Positions 8,565 to 17,239 of a stretch of 64,000 nucleotides of DNA are shown piece after piece. The notes under the pieces were generated by a model. That model worked only from the letters and a program-made list of their open reading frames with translations. It did not search any database and was not told where the DNA came from. The stretch's first letter is position 1; every line of letters starts with the position of its first letter. This DNA is from an uncultured Alphaproteobacteria bacterium (GTDB lineage Bacteria > Pseudomonadota > Alphaproteobacteria > RF32 > CAG-239): positions 1-64,000 of the forward strand of contig CALXWA010000002.1 in NCBI GenBank assembly GCA_944392275.1, in the 5' to 3' direction. Both the position numbers and the translations under genes were made by a program.

Positions 8565-11465
8565 ATGTTGAGACTTTTACACATACTTAAAACATTATCA
8601 CCTCTCAAATTGACATTATTTTCGTTTTTTTGTTTTTTGAGTTTAATTGGTGATGTTCAGGCTCAAAAATTTAACAGCGGAGGAAACTCTTCTGTGGATC
8701 AAAATGCTGTTGACCAAGCTATTAAAAGTAATACCTCTTTGGAAAGTGCGGCTGAACAAACGGCAAAACCCGCCTCTTCTCCTTCAACGGTTGTCCACAA
8801 TGTTCCGGAAGTTACTACTTTTGGCAAGAAAATACCAAATGAATGGCGAGAGGCTATTGCCGCAGCGGCTACGAAATATAACCTTGACCCTTATGATATT
8901 GCTGCAAGAATCGATGTGGAATCAAAATGGAATGCGAACGTTTTTTCCCCTGCCGGGGCTCAGGGACTTGGGCAATTTATGCCGGGAACATGGGAATATA
9001 TTACCGGGCTTGATGCTTCTCGAAGATCTGACCCAATTGCAAATATTATGGCTACCGCAAAATATATGAAAATGCTTGAAAACCAGTATGGTGCCGGATC
9101 TGATGAAGCAATTGCGGCTTATAACGCCGGAGGCGGAAACGTAAATAAAGCAAAAAAAATGTGCGGCGTACGATGGAGACAATGCCTTCCTGCGGAAACA
9201 AGAGCGTATTTGTATAAAATTACAAAAGCCAAAAAAGATTTATTGCAAACCAACGGCGATGCAAGTTTAGTCTATTTGTTAGATAGTAAGTTGGCCGAAT
9301 ATGAAGCCCTTGGGTTTGGAAGTGCCTCAACCTTTTCAGCTTCTGCCTCTGTCGGACATTTATCGGACACAACCAGTGAATGCTTACCTCGAAATTATTA
9401 TATGGAAATGAAAGATGATTGTCTGATGTGCCCTCTGTTTCGTGTTGTCTTTAATACCTGCAGCAACTTGGCCTATTATTCTTTAATTACCTTTTCCGGA
9501 CATTTGGGAAAAATTTTGCTTGTGGCTTTTGGAATTTGGTTGGCTCTCCATACTTTAAAATTTGTGTCCACTCTTACCATTAACAGCATGAAAAGCTATA
9601 TTCCGCCGATTTTGGAAAAAGCTTTTCTTGTCGCGATTGCCTTTATTTTATTGGAAAACGGATCACGTGACTTTTTCACTTATGCCTTAGAGCCTATTTT
9701 TAATACGGGGATGAAATTGGCTCAAACAACGCTCAGTGCTGACCGAGCCGATAATTATCTGCAAGCGGCCAGTCAGGGAATCGACACCTCCTCCGTGCAA
9801 ACCGTTTGCACTCCGGATCCAAATCTGGTTTATTACGGCAATGGAGGAGCTCTGCCGCAATCCATGGGTGACAACATTCTTTGCACCATGCAAATGATCC
9901 AAAATCGAGCGGCTAAGATTAAAGCCTTGGGCAATGCCGCCATTTGTTATTCTTGGGAGAAAAAAGCCATTATTTTTCCGCATATTAGTTACCTTCTGAC
10001 CGGAATTGGGTTATGGATCGGCGGGGTGCTCCTGATTTTGGGCGTTCCGTTTGTTATGATTGATTCTGTTTTGCAGTTGGCGGTGGCTTCTGCTCTCATT
10101 CCTTTTGCTGTTGCTGCTTTTCCTTTTAAGCCAACAAGAAAGTATACGTCAAAAGTTTGGGAGACTTTTTTGAATTCAATGTTTGTTTTCATTTTTGTTT
10201 CCTTGGCGGCTTTAATGTTAACCATTGGGTTTGAACAAATTTTGGTTAAAAACACCAGCTCTTTAGATGCTTTGCTTTCGGCAACGGGAGGGGTGGTTAT
10301 CGGGCAAATTTTAGAAGATATCCCATGGTTTTCGGTTGCCTTTTTACAGGTTATCTTTATGACGATTTTAACCTGGTCCATGCTCAAAGAATCGAAAAAC
10401 TTCGGTAGTGGCTTTGCTAAAACAATTTATTCCGGAAATATTGGCGAGCAAATCGGAACTATGGGAGCTTCCTTTACCAAAAATACTGCCGTTGCTGCCG
10501 CTCAACCAGTGGCGGAGGCGGCAATGACGGTCGGAAAAGATGTTGCCAGCTCCTCGGTTCGTAGTGTTCGGAATGCGGGAAGGCGTGTTTTGTCCCGATA
10601 CCAAGGGAATAAAATTAAATCTAACGCCGTTCGGTCACAAATCGACACCAAAACCGGTAACGTTACTTATACCGATGCTTCCGGAAATCAGGCGACTTAC
10701 GGGGGCAGTGCTAATCAACTCTTATCTGTTAAACGCTCAAAACAATCTAAAAACAGAAATGGAGATGTCACGACATCAACCAAGACCAAAACTCATGATA
10801 TCAGCATTACCCATATTGAGGTAAAAAATGCCGCCGGAGAAATTACAAAATGTCGGGATATTTTACGCTATAACAGTTCGGCCTTCCGTGATTTGGAGAA
10901 TTATGACGGCACCGTTAATGAAGATGTGCGACAACATATTTTGGATAATACTCCTCCAGAAATGAAAGAAGACGTTGAAATGGCTATGGCCAAAGAGCTG
11001 GTCAAAAAACGTTTTGGAAACCTGAAGTTTAATATGTTGCGAAGTGATTATGTCCGACAAGAAAAACTTCGTGATGAAAGCGGGCAAATCATCGGATATC
11101 AAGAAACATTGAGTGACGGCTCTACTCAAACTCTTAAAATGACCAAAGGTCAAAATGGCCGCATGTTGACCGAGCTTACGATTGTGGAAAAAAGCGGTCG
11201 GCACACCGTTTTGAAGACGGATGGTATTTTGCAAAATAAATCTGTCTATAAGGTTGATGCTACCGGAGCAATTGACGAAAAATCACGCAAAGATTTCTTT
11301 GCCGTTAACAAAAGATACCGTTATTCCGATTATAAAGATAACCGTTTTCTGGACTTGAAAAAAGACAGTTTCTTTGAAGATGAAGATTTTCAAAAAGCTG
11401 AAAAAGCCGAACTTAATCTTTATGATCCTACCGGTATTGATCGCGATATGTATGAATTTTCATAA
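8565..11465 (+). CDS. virB6: Lytic transglycosylase (SLT)-VirB6 fusion protein
   Basis: A 966-residue protein. Order: signal peptide (about 1-33, ending VQAQ), low-complexity linker, an SLT lytic transglycosylase domain (about 88-205) with catalytic Glu119 in DVESKWN, followed by AGAQGLGQFMP and AIAAYNAGGGNV, then a VirB6 core (CLMCPLFRVVF about residue 285; FVMIDSVLQLAVASALIPF; FPFK) and a long hydrophilic tail of about 320 residues, probably cytoplasmic. SLT enzymes cleave glycan strands. In classical systems this is the separate VirB1 protein. Here it is covalently joined to the channel. Start ATG 8565 follows GAGGTG. It is the last gene of the VirB6 block. Confidence 0.9.
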   Translation: MLRLLHILKTLSPLKLTLFSFFCFLSLIGDVQAQKFNSGGNSSVDQNAVDQAIKSNTSLESAAEQTAKPASSPSTVVHNVPEVTTFGKKIPNEWREAIAAAATKYNLDPYDIAARIDVESKWNANVFSPAGAQGLGQFMPGTWEYITGLDASRRSDPIANIMATAKYMKMLENQYGAGSDEAIAAYNAGGGNVNKAKKMCGVRWRQCLPAETRAYLYKITKAKKDLLQTNGDASLVYLLDSKLAEYEALGFGSASTFSASASVGHLSDTTSECLPRNYYMEMKDDCLMCPLFRVVFNTCSNLAYYSLITFSGHLGKILLVAFGIWLALHTLKFVSTLTINSMKSYIPPILEKAFLVAIAFILLENGSRDFFTYALEPIFNTGMKLAQTTLSADRADNYLQAASQGIDTSSVQTVCTPDPNLVYYGNGGALPQSMGDNILCTMQMIQNRAAKIKALGNAAICYSWEKKAIIFPHISYLLTGIGLWIGGVLLILGVPFVMIDSVLQLAVASALIPFAVAAFPFKPTRKYTSKVWETFLNSMFVFIFVSLAALMLTIGFEQILVKNTSSLDALLSATGGVVIGQILEDIPWFSVAFLQVIFMTILTWSMLKESKNFGSGFAKTIYSGNIGEQIGTMGASFTKNTAVAAAQPVAEAAMTVGKDVASSSVRSVRNAGRRVLSRYQGNKIKSNAVRSQIDTKTGNVTYTDASGNQATYGGSANQLLSVKRSKQSKNRNGDVTTSTKTKTHDISITHIEVKNAAGEITKCRDILRYNSSAFRDLENYDGTVNEDVRQHILDNTPPEMKEDVEMAMAKELVKKRFGNLKFNMLRSDYVRQEKLRDESGQIIGYQETLSDGSTQTLKMTKGQNGRMLTELTIVEKSGRHTVLKTDGILQNKSVYKVDATGAIDEKSRKDFFAVNKRYRYSDYKDNRFLDLKKDSFFEDEDFQKAEKAELNLYDPTGIDRDMYEFS

Positions 11466-11476
11466 TTGCAAAATCT

Positions 11477-11550
11477 TTATCGTAAAATCTTTGCCAAAAA
11501 TTAAAAATTTTTTCTGATTTGTACACAAAATGTCTTTTTTTGTACGATAA
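11477..11550. promoter_or_regulatory. Candidate operator region upstream of the HTH regulator
   Basis: The gap between the VirB6 block and the regulator contains an exact inverted repeat, TTATCGTA at 11477-11484 and TACGATAA at 11543-11550. It also has a direct repeat TTTGTAC at 11518-11524 and 11539-11545, spaced 21 bp, close to two helical turns. TAAAATCTT also occurs twice. Such spacing suits a dimeric HTH protein, possibly the adjacent regulator acting on itself. Binding is inferred. Confidence 0.35.
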
Positions 11551-11554
11551 AATC

Positions 11555-11582
11555 TTGAATTCTAAATCGCATCGATTAATAT
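11555..11582 (+). promoter_or_regulatory. Candidate promoter of the two-HTH regulator gene
   Basis: A -35-like TTGAAT (11555-11560) and a -10-like TAATAT (11577-11582) are separated by 16 bp. The predicted transcript start is about 40 bp before the ATG at 11629. It lies directly downstream of the repeat cluster. Confidence 0.4.
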
Positions 11583-11628
11583 GCTCTTAGAATATTTTGT
11601 TGTTGTATTTTTTATGAGGTAATCCAAA

Positions 11629-12600
11629 ATGGAAGAAATTATTTTCCCTAACCAAATAAGAATGTATCGCAGATTGCGTGGACGTTCCATGCAAGAATTG
11701 GCCGATCATTTGGGCGTCAGCCTTTCGGCTATTTCTAAAATTGAAAAAGGGTATCGCCGAGTTGATCAAGAACAGTTGGTTCGGGTGGCTGAATTCTTAG
11801 ATTGCCCGCTTCAAGACTTGTTTGTTAACGAACAAAATTCGCAACAAGAAATTGTTCAGGCTTGGAGAAGAGAACAAGAACGCCGCAACAAAATTAACGA
11901 AAAAACCGGTCTTAAAACTTTGGGTGCCGGATTACGTCAAATTCGTAATGAGAAAAATCTTACTCTTATTGAGGTTGCCGAAAGTTCTGATATGACTTTG
12001 TCCGTCTATCATCGTATTGAAATGGGACAAAGAGAAGTTTCGGACAAAGAATTTAAAAATATTGCCAAAGCTTTGGGAATTTCTGCCGAAGAACTGAAAG
12101 ATGAAATTAAACGTTTGGATGAAAAAGGAATGCTTGAAGAAATCATCCAAAGAAATGACGCAAAGTATAAATTGCTTTCCAATCCAAGAGGGGCTATTGC
12201 CTCTTTCAGCACTCCGGCTCCGGATGGAATGAAAATTTCTGTTTACGGAGTAACGGGACGTGACGGAAATGTTATTATTGACTTTGATGAAGAGGTTAAG
12301 AAAGCCCCTCGCCCATCTCAGCTTTATAACAAAAAAGATGCTTATGCCGTTAATTTGTGCACAAGACGTTTAGGGTCTTTGTTGCCGACACGTTCTGTTT
12401 TATTTGTTGACCCACAAGAGGTTGTCAGTGTTGGTGATATTGTTGTTTATTATGCCAACGAATCTGAGGCAAAAATCCTTTCCTTGCGGGAAGATGACAA
12501 TGGTCAACTTTATGGAATCCGTTGGAATCCGGAAGAGCGAATCAATTTGAGCAATGATGATATGCTCCGTGTACATAAAGTTGTCTTTATTAGTCTTTAA
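11629..12600 (+). CDS. XRE-family regulator with two HTH domains and a LexA/S24-like C-terminal domain
   Basis: A 323-residue cytoplasmic DNA-binding protein. The first helix-turn-helix (about 8-63) contains MQELADHLGVSLSAISKIEKG. The second (about 98-152) contains LTLIEVAESSDMTLSVYHRIEMG. The C-terminal region (about 195-320) has LGSLLPTRSVLFVDPQEVVSVGDIVVYY and resembles the S24/LexA-type domain of phage-repressor-like regulators. The Gly-Asp-Ser-Met-type nucleophile motif is not intact, so self-cleavage is doubtful. It is a single-gene unit with its own promoter region and a strong terminator, placed between the VirB6 block and the coiled-coil/secretin block. I infer that it controls the flanking secretion genes. 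The start is ATG 11629, behind ATGAGGTAAT. Confidence 0.8.
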   Translation: MEEIIFPNQIRMYRRLRGRSMQELADHLGVSLSAISKIEKGYRRVDQEQLVRVAEFLDCPLQDLFVNEQNSQQEIVQAWRREQERRNKINEKTGLKTLGAGLRQIRNEKNLTLIEVAESSDMTLSVYHRIEMGQREVSDKEFKNIAKALGISAEELKDEIKRLDEKGMLEEIIQRNDAKYKLLSNPRGAIASFSTPAPDGMKISVYGVTGRDGNVIIDFDEEVKKAPRPSQLYNKKDAYAVNLCTRRLGSLLPTRSVLFVDPQEVVSVGDIVVYYANESEAKILSLREDDNGQLYGIRWNPEERINLSNDDMLRVHKVVFISL

Positions 12601-12617
12601 GTGATAAATAAATTTAC

Positions 12618-12645
12618 AAAAACCATCCCTTGGGGGTGGTTTTTT
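12618..12645 (+). terminator. Rho-independent terminator after the regulator gene
   Basis: Stem ACCATCCC / GGGGTGGT (one G-U pair) with a TTG loop, followed by six T residues, just downstream of the regulator's stop codon. It separates the regulator from the following four-gene unit. Confidence 0.85.
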
Positions 12646-12751
12646 GTTGTTTTGGGGCGTTTTATTAACCTGAAATTTACAAGCTTTCGGTTATAGTTTT
12701 TTATTATGGGTTATTTCTGCCCAGAAAAAACGAAAAAACTATGAGAAAACG

Positions 12752-15181
12752 ATGCTGCAAGAAGATAGTATTGCCGAAAGAAGACGCTTAAAAAAACAAA
12801 AGGACGGAGAAGAAGACCCGATTTCCGTCGCTCAGCGTTTTTTAAATCTTTATCGGCAACTCCACATCTTTAGTCCTGAAAAAAAAGCAATTTTTGATAA
12901 AAAATTGTTAGAACTTCCTGTCGAGATTAAAAATGCTTTTGGTACTCTTCCCGGTGGCGGAATGGTTCAGGATTATATTTACGATTTGGAGGAAAAACTT
13001 GGAATCGAAGAAGATGTTCCGGAACCGTCTTCAGCACCAAAATCAAACATTCTAGAAGCGGCATTGGCCGATAGTTCTGATGATGAGGCTCCTAAAGAAG
13101 CTCCTGCGTTTGCCACACCTCAAGCCTCTGTTTCGCCACAAGCAACACCCCCAAAGGTAGAGACAATACGTGTTGCTGCAGCACCATCTTCCATTGAACT
13201 TGGAAAAAACTTTGCTCAAGATATGGCTCAGGCATTATCGGCGGCTTTGAAAAGCATGCCGCAAAAAGAAGTCGTTCAGGTTCAAGGGCCAGCTTTTAAT
13301 TCTAAGGAATTTGCCTCGGAAATGGCTGCGGCTTTATCCGGCATTGTTAACTCTTCCAATAATGCCTCCGGAGCAACTCCCTCTCCGGCGATGTCTCCTG
13401 TTTTTGATGCAAAAGAATTTGCGGCGGAATTATCAAAAGTTTTAGCAGAGGTTGTTAAAACCGCCTCTCCTGCAGCGACAAACACACAAGAACTTAAAGA
13501 TATTTTGAACGTTATGGATAAAAACTACACACAAATGTTGCAAATGCTAAAAGAAGATAATGTTCAAAGTCGTTCTGAAATGCAAAATTTGACCCAAATG
13601 GTCGTACGAGGACAAATGCATTTGGCTAAAGCTCTTGCCGGAAGTAATTTTGAAAGCTCCGAAGAAAAAAGAGAGCCTCTTGATACTCAAACCTTAAAAT
13701 CCATTGATACGACACAGCAATTAATGGTCAAAGCTTTGGTCGGGCTTACACAAATCCAAAAAAAAGACAGTGAGCAAATGGTGCAAGCTCTTGCCAAATC
13801 TCAGCAAGAAATGGCAAAAATTTTAACGCAAAATAGTTTTGCTGCCAATGCGGCCAACCAAAATGCTAATAATATTCAAATTAACACGCCAGATAATTCG
13901 TCCCAATTAACGTTAATTGTTGATAAATTAGCAACCCTGCAAGCCCAAAATTCTCAAGCTTTTGAAAAAATGATGGAAAAATTGGTGACCACCCAGTCTG
14001 ATTTGTATCGAAATATTGCCGAGCATCAAACCAAAGAAATTTCGGCCATAATCACTCTGGCGTTAAAGGAAAGCCAAAAGATTTCAACGCAAAATATTAT
14101 TGATGCCTTAAAAAACTTACCCAAAGCACAAATTATCGCTCCGTCGGAAGCTGTTTTTTCACCCTCTCGTCCTTTGCAAGACCTACCTCAAGATCAAGAG
14201 CCTATTCCGTCGTTTAGTGAAGATGAAGTACCTGTTCAAAATATAAAAGCAGAATCGGATACGTTGATAGAAGAACAACCTTCTTCTTTATACGATAAAG
14301 AGCCGATTAACGATATTTCTGCCACACAGCCGGTTGAGAGTAATTTTACCTCTGAAGAGGAGGCTTTGCCTAAAAAAAAGAAAAAGAAGAAGAAAAAAAA
14401 CAAAAATAAAAATAATGACTTGCTTTTAGCGGAAGAACCCAAACCGATTTTGGATGATGCCTTTTTGCCTGTGACGGCCCAAAATGATGACGATTTTGCT
14501 GTTTTGGAAAATTCTCCCTCTTCTTTTGAAGATTTACCTTTTTCCAACAATGAACTTTCGGAAGAAAATGCTTCAGAAAATATTGTTTCTTCTGTTTCTG
14601 CTGATGGTGAGATTGCAGAGCAAAACGTTAAAGAAAAAACGACAACCGAAGACAACGTTTCTTCGCCTAAACGCAAAAAACACATTTGGGATCGAGATTT
14701 TGCCGAAGATATTGCGACACAAAAGGACTCTTCTGTTTCTGAGGATGAGCCGGTTGCTCTTTCTTCTCCGGAAGATTGGGGATGGTCCGAAACATCTGAT
14801 TTGGCAAACGAATCTCTTGTTGATTCCGAACCCGAAAAAAATAATCCGCCTCTTTCTCTTGAAGAGAATTCTACAACAGATAATGATGAGGGAATTGAAG
14901 GTCAGGATTGGGAGTGGAGTTATGAATATGAGGAGCCGGAGGGAGCGGATAATCCCCCTTTAAATGATACCAATTTTTCTTCCGAAAATTTAACACGCAT
15001 CGGAAATTATTCTTTATTGTGCAGCGGCGACTTGTCAACACAAAAAAAGATCTTTCAAAAAGGAAAGAAGAAACCGATTGATTATAAACTTTTTGATATC
15101 AGCTCAAAAATTAAGATAAAAGATTTGGCAAAAACACAACAAGAAGATGACCCTTACAAAAATAGTGATTCAAAAGATTAA
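12752..15181 (+). CDS. Large cytoplasmic coiled-coil protein with acidic tail, unknown function
   Basis: An 809-residue protein without signal peptide or membrane helix. The first 90 residues form a small helical domain (DPISVAQRFLNLYRQLHIF ... LPGGGMVQDYIYDLEE). Next come three degenerate copies of a short helix: GKNFAQDMAQALSAAL, SKEFASEMAAALSGIV and AKEFAAELSKVLAEVV (about 150-240). A long heptad-rich coiled coil (about 245-450), a Lys homopolymer (about 541-555) and a Ser/Glu/Asp-rich disordered tail with a final basic segment complete it. I do not recognise a family. It heads a four-gene unit ending with a secretin-like lipoprotein and a single-pass membrane protein, so a cytoplasmic scaffold or substrate-handling role is a guess. 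The ribosome site before ATG 12752 is weak. Confidence 0.7.
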   Translation: MLQEDSIAERRRLKKQKDGEEDPISVAQRFLNLYRQLHIFSPEKKAIFDKKLLELPVEIKNAFGTLPGGGMVQDYIYDLEEKLGIEEDVPEPSSAPKSNILEAALADSSDDEAPKEAPAFATPQASVSPQATPPKVETIRVAAAPSSIELGKNFAQDMAQALSAALKSMPQKEVVQVQGPAFNSKEFASEMAAALSGIVNSSNNASGATPSPAMSPVFDAKEFAAELSKVLAEVVKTASPAATNTQELKDILNVMDKNYTQMLQMLKEDNVQSRSEMQNLTQMVVRGQMHLAKALAGSNFESSEEKREPLDTQTLKSIDTTQQLMVKALVGLTQIQKKDSEQMVQALAKSQQEMAKILTQNSFAANAANQNANNIQINTPDNSSQLTLIVDKLATLQAQNSQAFEKMMEKLVTTQSDLYRNIAEHQTKEISAIITLALKESQKISTQNIIDALKNLPKAQIIAPSEAVFSPSRPLQDLPQDQEPIPSFSEDEVPVQNIKAESDTLIEEQPSSLYDKEPINDISATQPVESNFTSEEEALPKKKKKKKKKNKNKNNDLLLAEEPKPILDDAFLPVTAQNDDDFAVLENSPSSFEDLPFSNNELSEENASENIVSSVSADGEIAEQNVKEKTTTEDNVSSPKRKKHIWDRDFAEDIATQKDSSVSEDEPVALSSPEDWGWSETSDLANESLVDSEPEKNNPPLSLEENSTTDNDEGIEGQDWEWSYEYEEPEGADNPPLNDTNFSSENLTRIGNYSLLCSGDLSTQKKIFQKGKKKPIDYKLFDISSKIKIKDLAKTQQEDDPYKNSDSKD

Positions 15182-15249
15182 AATAATAATTTACAAAGGC
15201 TTTTGCCTACTCTAAATTAAAATAAGGTAGAGGGATAAGGAGTTTATTG

Positions 15250-15939
15250 ATGGATCAACAAAATATGTTCAGCGACGGTAAAAACGTAACCGGGGATACT
15301 TGGTATGTTGATAATTACATTTTGCTGAAAGATTACTACGACCGCACCATTTCTCGCATTGCAGCTCGGTGTGTTCGTAAAGGAAATATTGCAATTGAAG
15401 AATATCCTTATTATGCCTATATTCTTGATGTTTTGGAAGAGATTACCGAAACCGGAGATTATATTGTCGAGCACCCTAATCTTTATCCGTATGTAGAAAA
15501 GAAAATTGCCGGGGGAATGGCTGCTCTCAAAAAAAATTTGAAAGAATTTGATACCGAGCTACAAAACAATGCTTCTCCGGATATGATAAAGCAAGATAAA
15601 GATGAATTACAAAAAATGAAACAGGCCCTTGGCGAACTTGATAAATCTAAAGATCCGACGGTTGGGGCCGGTATGTCTATGGATGAAGTTGTGGAAAAAC
15701 TACTCAAAGAACAAGATAACGCCTCAAAACCTAATCCTGGAACTCCGCGGCAAAATCCGCAAGCAGCAAATCCTCGTCCGATGCCACAACGTCCCTTACA
15801 GCAGGCTCAAAGGCCTAATATGCCGCAAGCTTCTCGAACCAATGTGCAAAACCAAGCTCAACAACCCTCCCAGCCAAAAGATTCGGCTATGGTTCGTCCG
15901 CCTTTTACGCAATCACCTTCCGGTAGTGAGGAAAAGTAA
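15250..15939 (+). CDS. Small soluble protein with Pro/Gln-rich C terminus, unknown function
   Basis: A 229-residue protein. Start ATG 15250 is chosen because AAGGAG lies 8 bp upstream; an in-frame TTG at 15247 is less likely. The first 100 residues look folded and partly helical (WYVDNYILLKDYYDRTISRI ... YPYYAYILDVLEEITETGDY), followed by a short helix-rich linker and a disordered Pro/Gln/Asn tail. No signal or membrane segment is visible. Its stop overlaps the start of the secretin-like gene (TAATG), indicating translational coupling. I do not recognise the family. Confidence 0.65.
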   Translation: MDQQNMFSDGKNVTGDTWYVDNYILLKDYYDRTISRIAARCVRKGNIAIEEYPYYAYILDVLEEITETGDYIVEHPNLYPYVEKKIAGGMAALKKNLKEFDTELQNNASPDMIKQDKDELQKMKQALGELDKSKDPTVGAGMSMDEVVEKLLKEQDNASKPNPGTPRQNPQAANPRPMPQRPLQQAQRPNMPQASRTNVQNQAQQPSQPKDSAMVRPPFTQSPSGSEEK

Positions 15940-17222
15940 TGAGATTTTATGTGGCTAAAAATTTATTAATCTTGTTTATTTGCTCTTGTCTTTGCGGTTG
16001 CCAAGGGTGGTTTTCTTCTGGTGAAAAAGAGGCCTCTCCGACAACTCCAGTAACGCCTCAGATAATTAACAAATACAATGCCAAAATTGAAGTTCCTTCG
16101 TATCCTAAAATTCGGACAACTCCGGGGGCTTCTGCCTTGGATTTGGAAACACCTTTACGTTGTTTTGTTAATTGGAACACACAGCAAATGATTTCAACCA
16201 TTCCTTATAATGTTACCGCATTTAATTTTGTAAGGAACGGAGCCAACGACATGCTCCCTCGTTTTGAAGTTAACGGATTTTCTTTTCAGACTATGCCGGC
16301 AGAACAGGCTCTCCTTAAATTAACGAAAGAAGCCGGGATTAAACTCGTTGCAAAAGATGCTCCTTATGCCAGTATTTCTGCTGAAAATTTACGAGGTGAG
16401 TTTACTGAAGTTGTTGATGTTATTACCGAAGCGGCAGAAGTTTTTTATACCTATAATGCCAACAACAAAACGCTTCGAATTAGCCGAAAAGCCAATTTTA
16501 GTCTTTATGTTCCGCAATCAAGACCTATTTTACTGGCCATTCTTGATGTGTTAAGAGGTGCCGGGATTACTGATTTTACCGCGGATTTTGATGATTATTC
16601 CATCTCTTTTAATGCTGATTATGAGTTGAAAAATCAGATCCAAAATCTTATCAGTTATTTTGAAGAGAATCCGATTTTGGTTGCTTATGATGTTCGTGTC
16701 TTTACACTTTATCCCTACAATGGAAAGGATATTAATTGGCAGCAGATGCTGAGTGTTTTTGATCTCGGATCCGTCAAGAGTGCAAAATCCGGTGTTTTGG
16801 GAAGGATTGTTACGACTTCGGATGATATTAACATCAATAGTCTTAAACAGTTTTTAGGAAACCAAGCTCGTGTGGAAACGGTTGCTGAAGGAAAGTTTGT
16901 TGTTCCGAATTTATGGTTTTCTCGTTTTGATATCGGGAAATGTGCTAAAGATCGCAATTCTTTAGAAGCGGATCTATCTATTTTAGCTCGGGCTTCTGTT
17001 GAACAAAATGATAAAATTTTCTCAAACATTACTTTAGAAGCTCGAGACGGGGAAATTACGCAGTTTGACATTCGTAGTCGTTTAGGCGAAAATTTTATGG
17101 TTATCGGTATTCCTAACACTATTTTTGATGCAAAAAAGCCTAAGTCGGAAACAATTGTCTTTATTGTCCCGAGAATTATAAAAACCCTAAAAACAAATAA
17201 ACATTTGCAAAAAAATATTTAA
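15939..17222 (+). CDS. Secretin-like lipoprotein (PilN-type architecture)
   Basis: A 427-residue lipoprotein with lipobox LCGC (Cys21). After a Pro-rich linker it shows an N0/STN-like element (FSFQTMPAEQALLKLTKEAG), an N1-like region (ISFNADYELKNQIQNLISYF) and a strand-rich C-terminal half ending ETIVFIVPRII, the position where secretins carry their conserved V/T-PRI-type strand. The block order parallels the type IVb pilus secretin encoded at 52809-54413, although sequence identity is low. Secretins form outer-membrane rings. Here the gate region looks shortened, so it might be a pilotin-like or partial ring protein. It starts within the previous stop codon and is followed 17 bp later by a membrane protein gene. 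Confidence 0.6.
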   Translation: MRFYVAKNLLILFICSCLCGCQGWFSSGEKEASPTTPVTPQIINKYNAKIEVPSYPKIRTTPGASALDLETPLRCFVNWNTQQMISTIPYNVTAFNFVRNGANDMLPRFEVNGFSFQTMPAEQALLKLTKEAGIKLVAKDAPYASISAENLRGEFTEVVDVITEAAEVFYTYNANNKTLRISRKANFSLYVPQSRPILLAILDVLRGAGITDFTADFDDYSISFNADYELKNQIQNLISYFEENPILVAYDVRVFTLYPYNGKDINWQQMLSVFDLGSVKSAKSGVLGRIVTTSDDININSLKQFLGNQARVETVAEGKFVVPNLWFSRFDIGKCAKDRNSLEADLSILARASVEQNDKIFSNITLEARDGEITQFDIRSRLGENFMVIGIPNTIFDAKKPKSETIVFIVPRIIKTLKTNKHLQKNI

Positions 17223-17239
17223 ACGAAGCGAGTTGAATT

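Noticed and set aside
14484..14963. Overlapping plus-strand frame of 159 codons in the tail of the coiled-coil gene
   Set aside because: It lies wholly inside the acidic low-complexity tail, with no ribosome site or domain; a codon-bias shadow.
15939..17222. Naming the secretin-like lipoprotein as a second PilN
   Set aside because: Overall order is similar but the sequence is too diverged and the gate region looks short; left unnamed.
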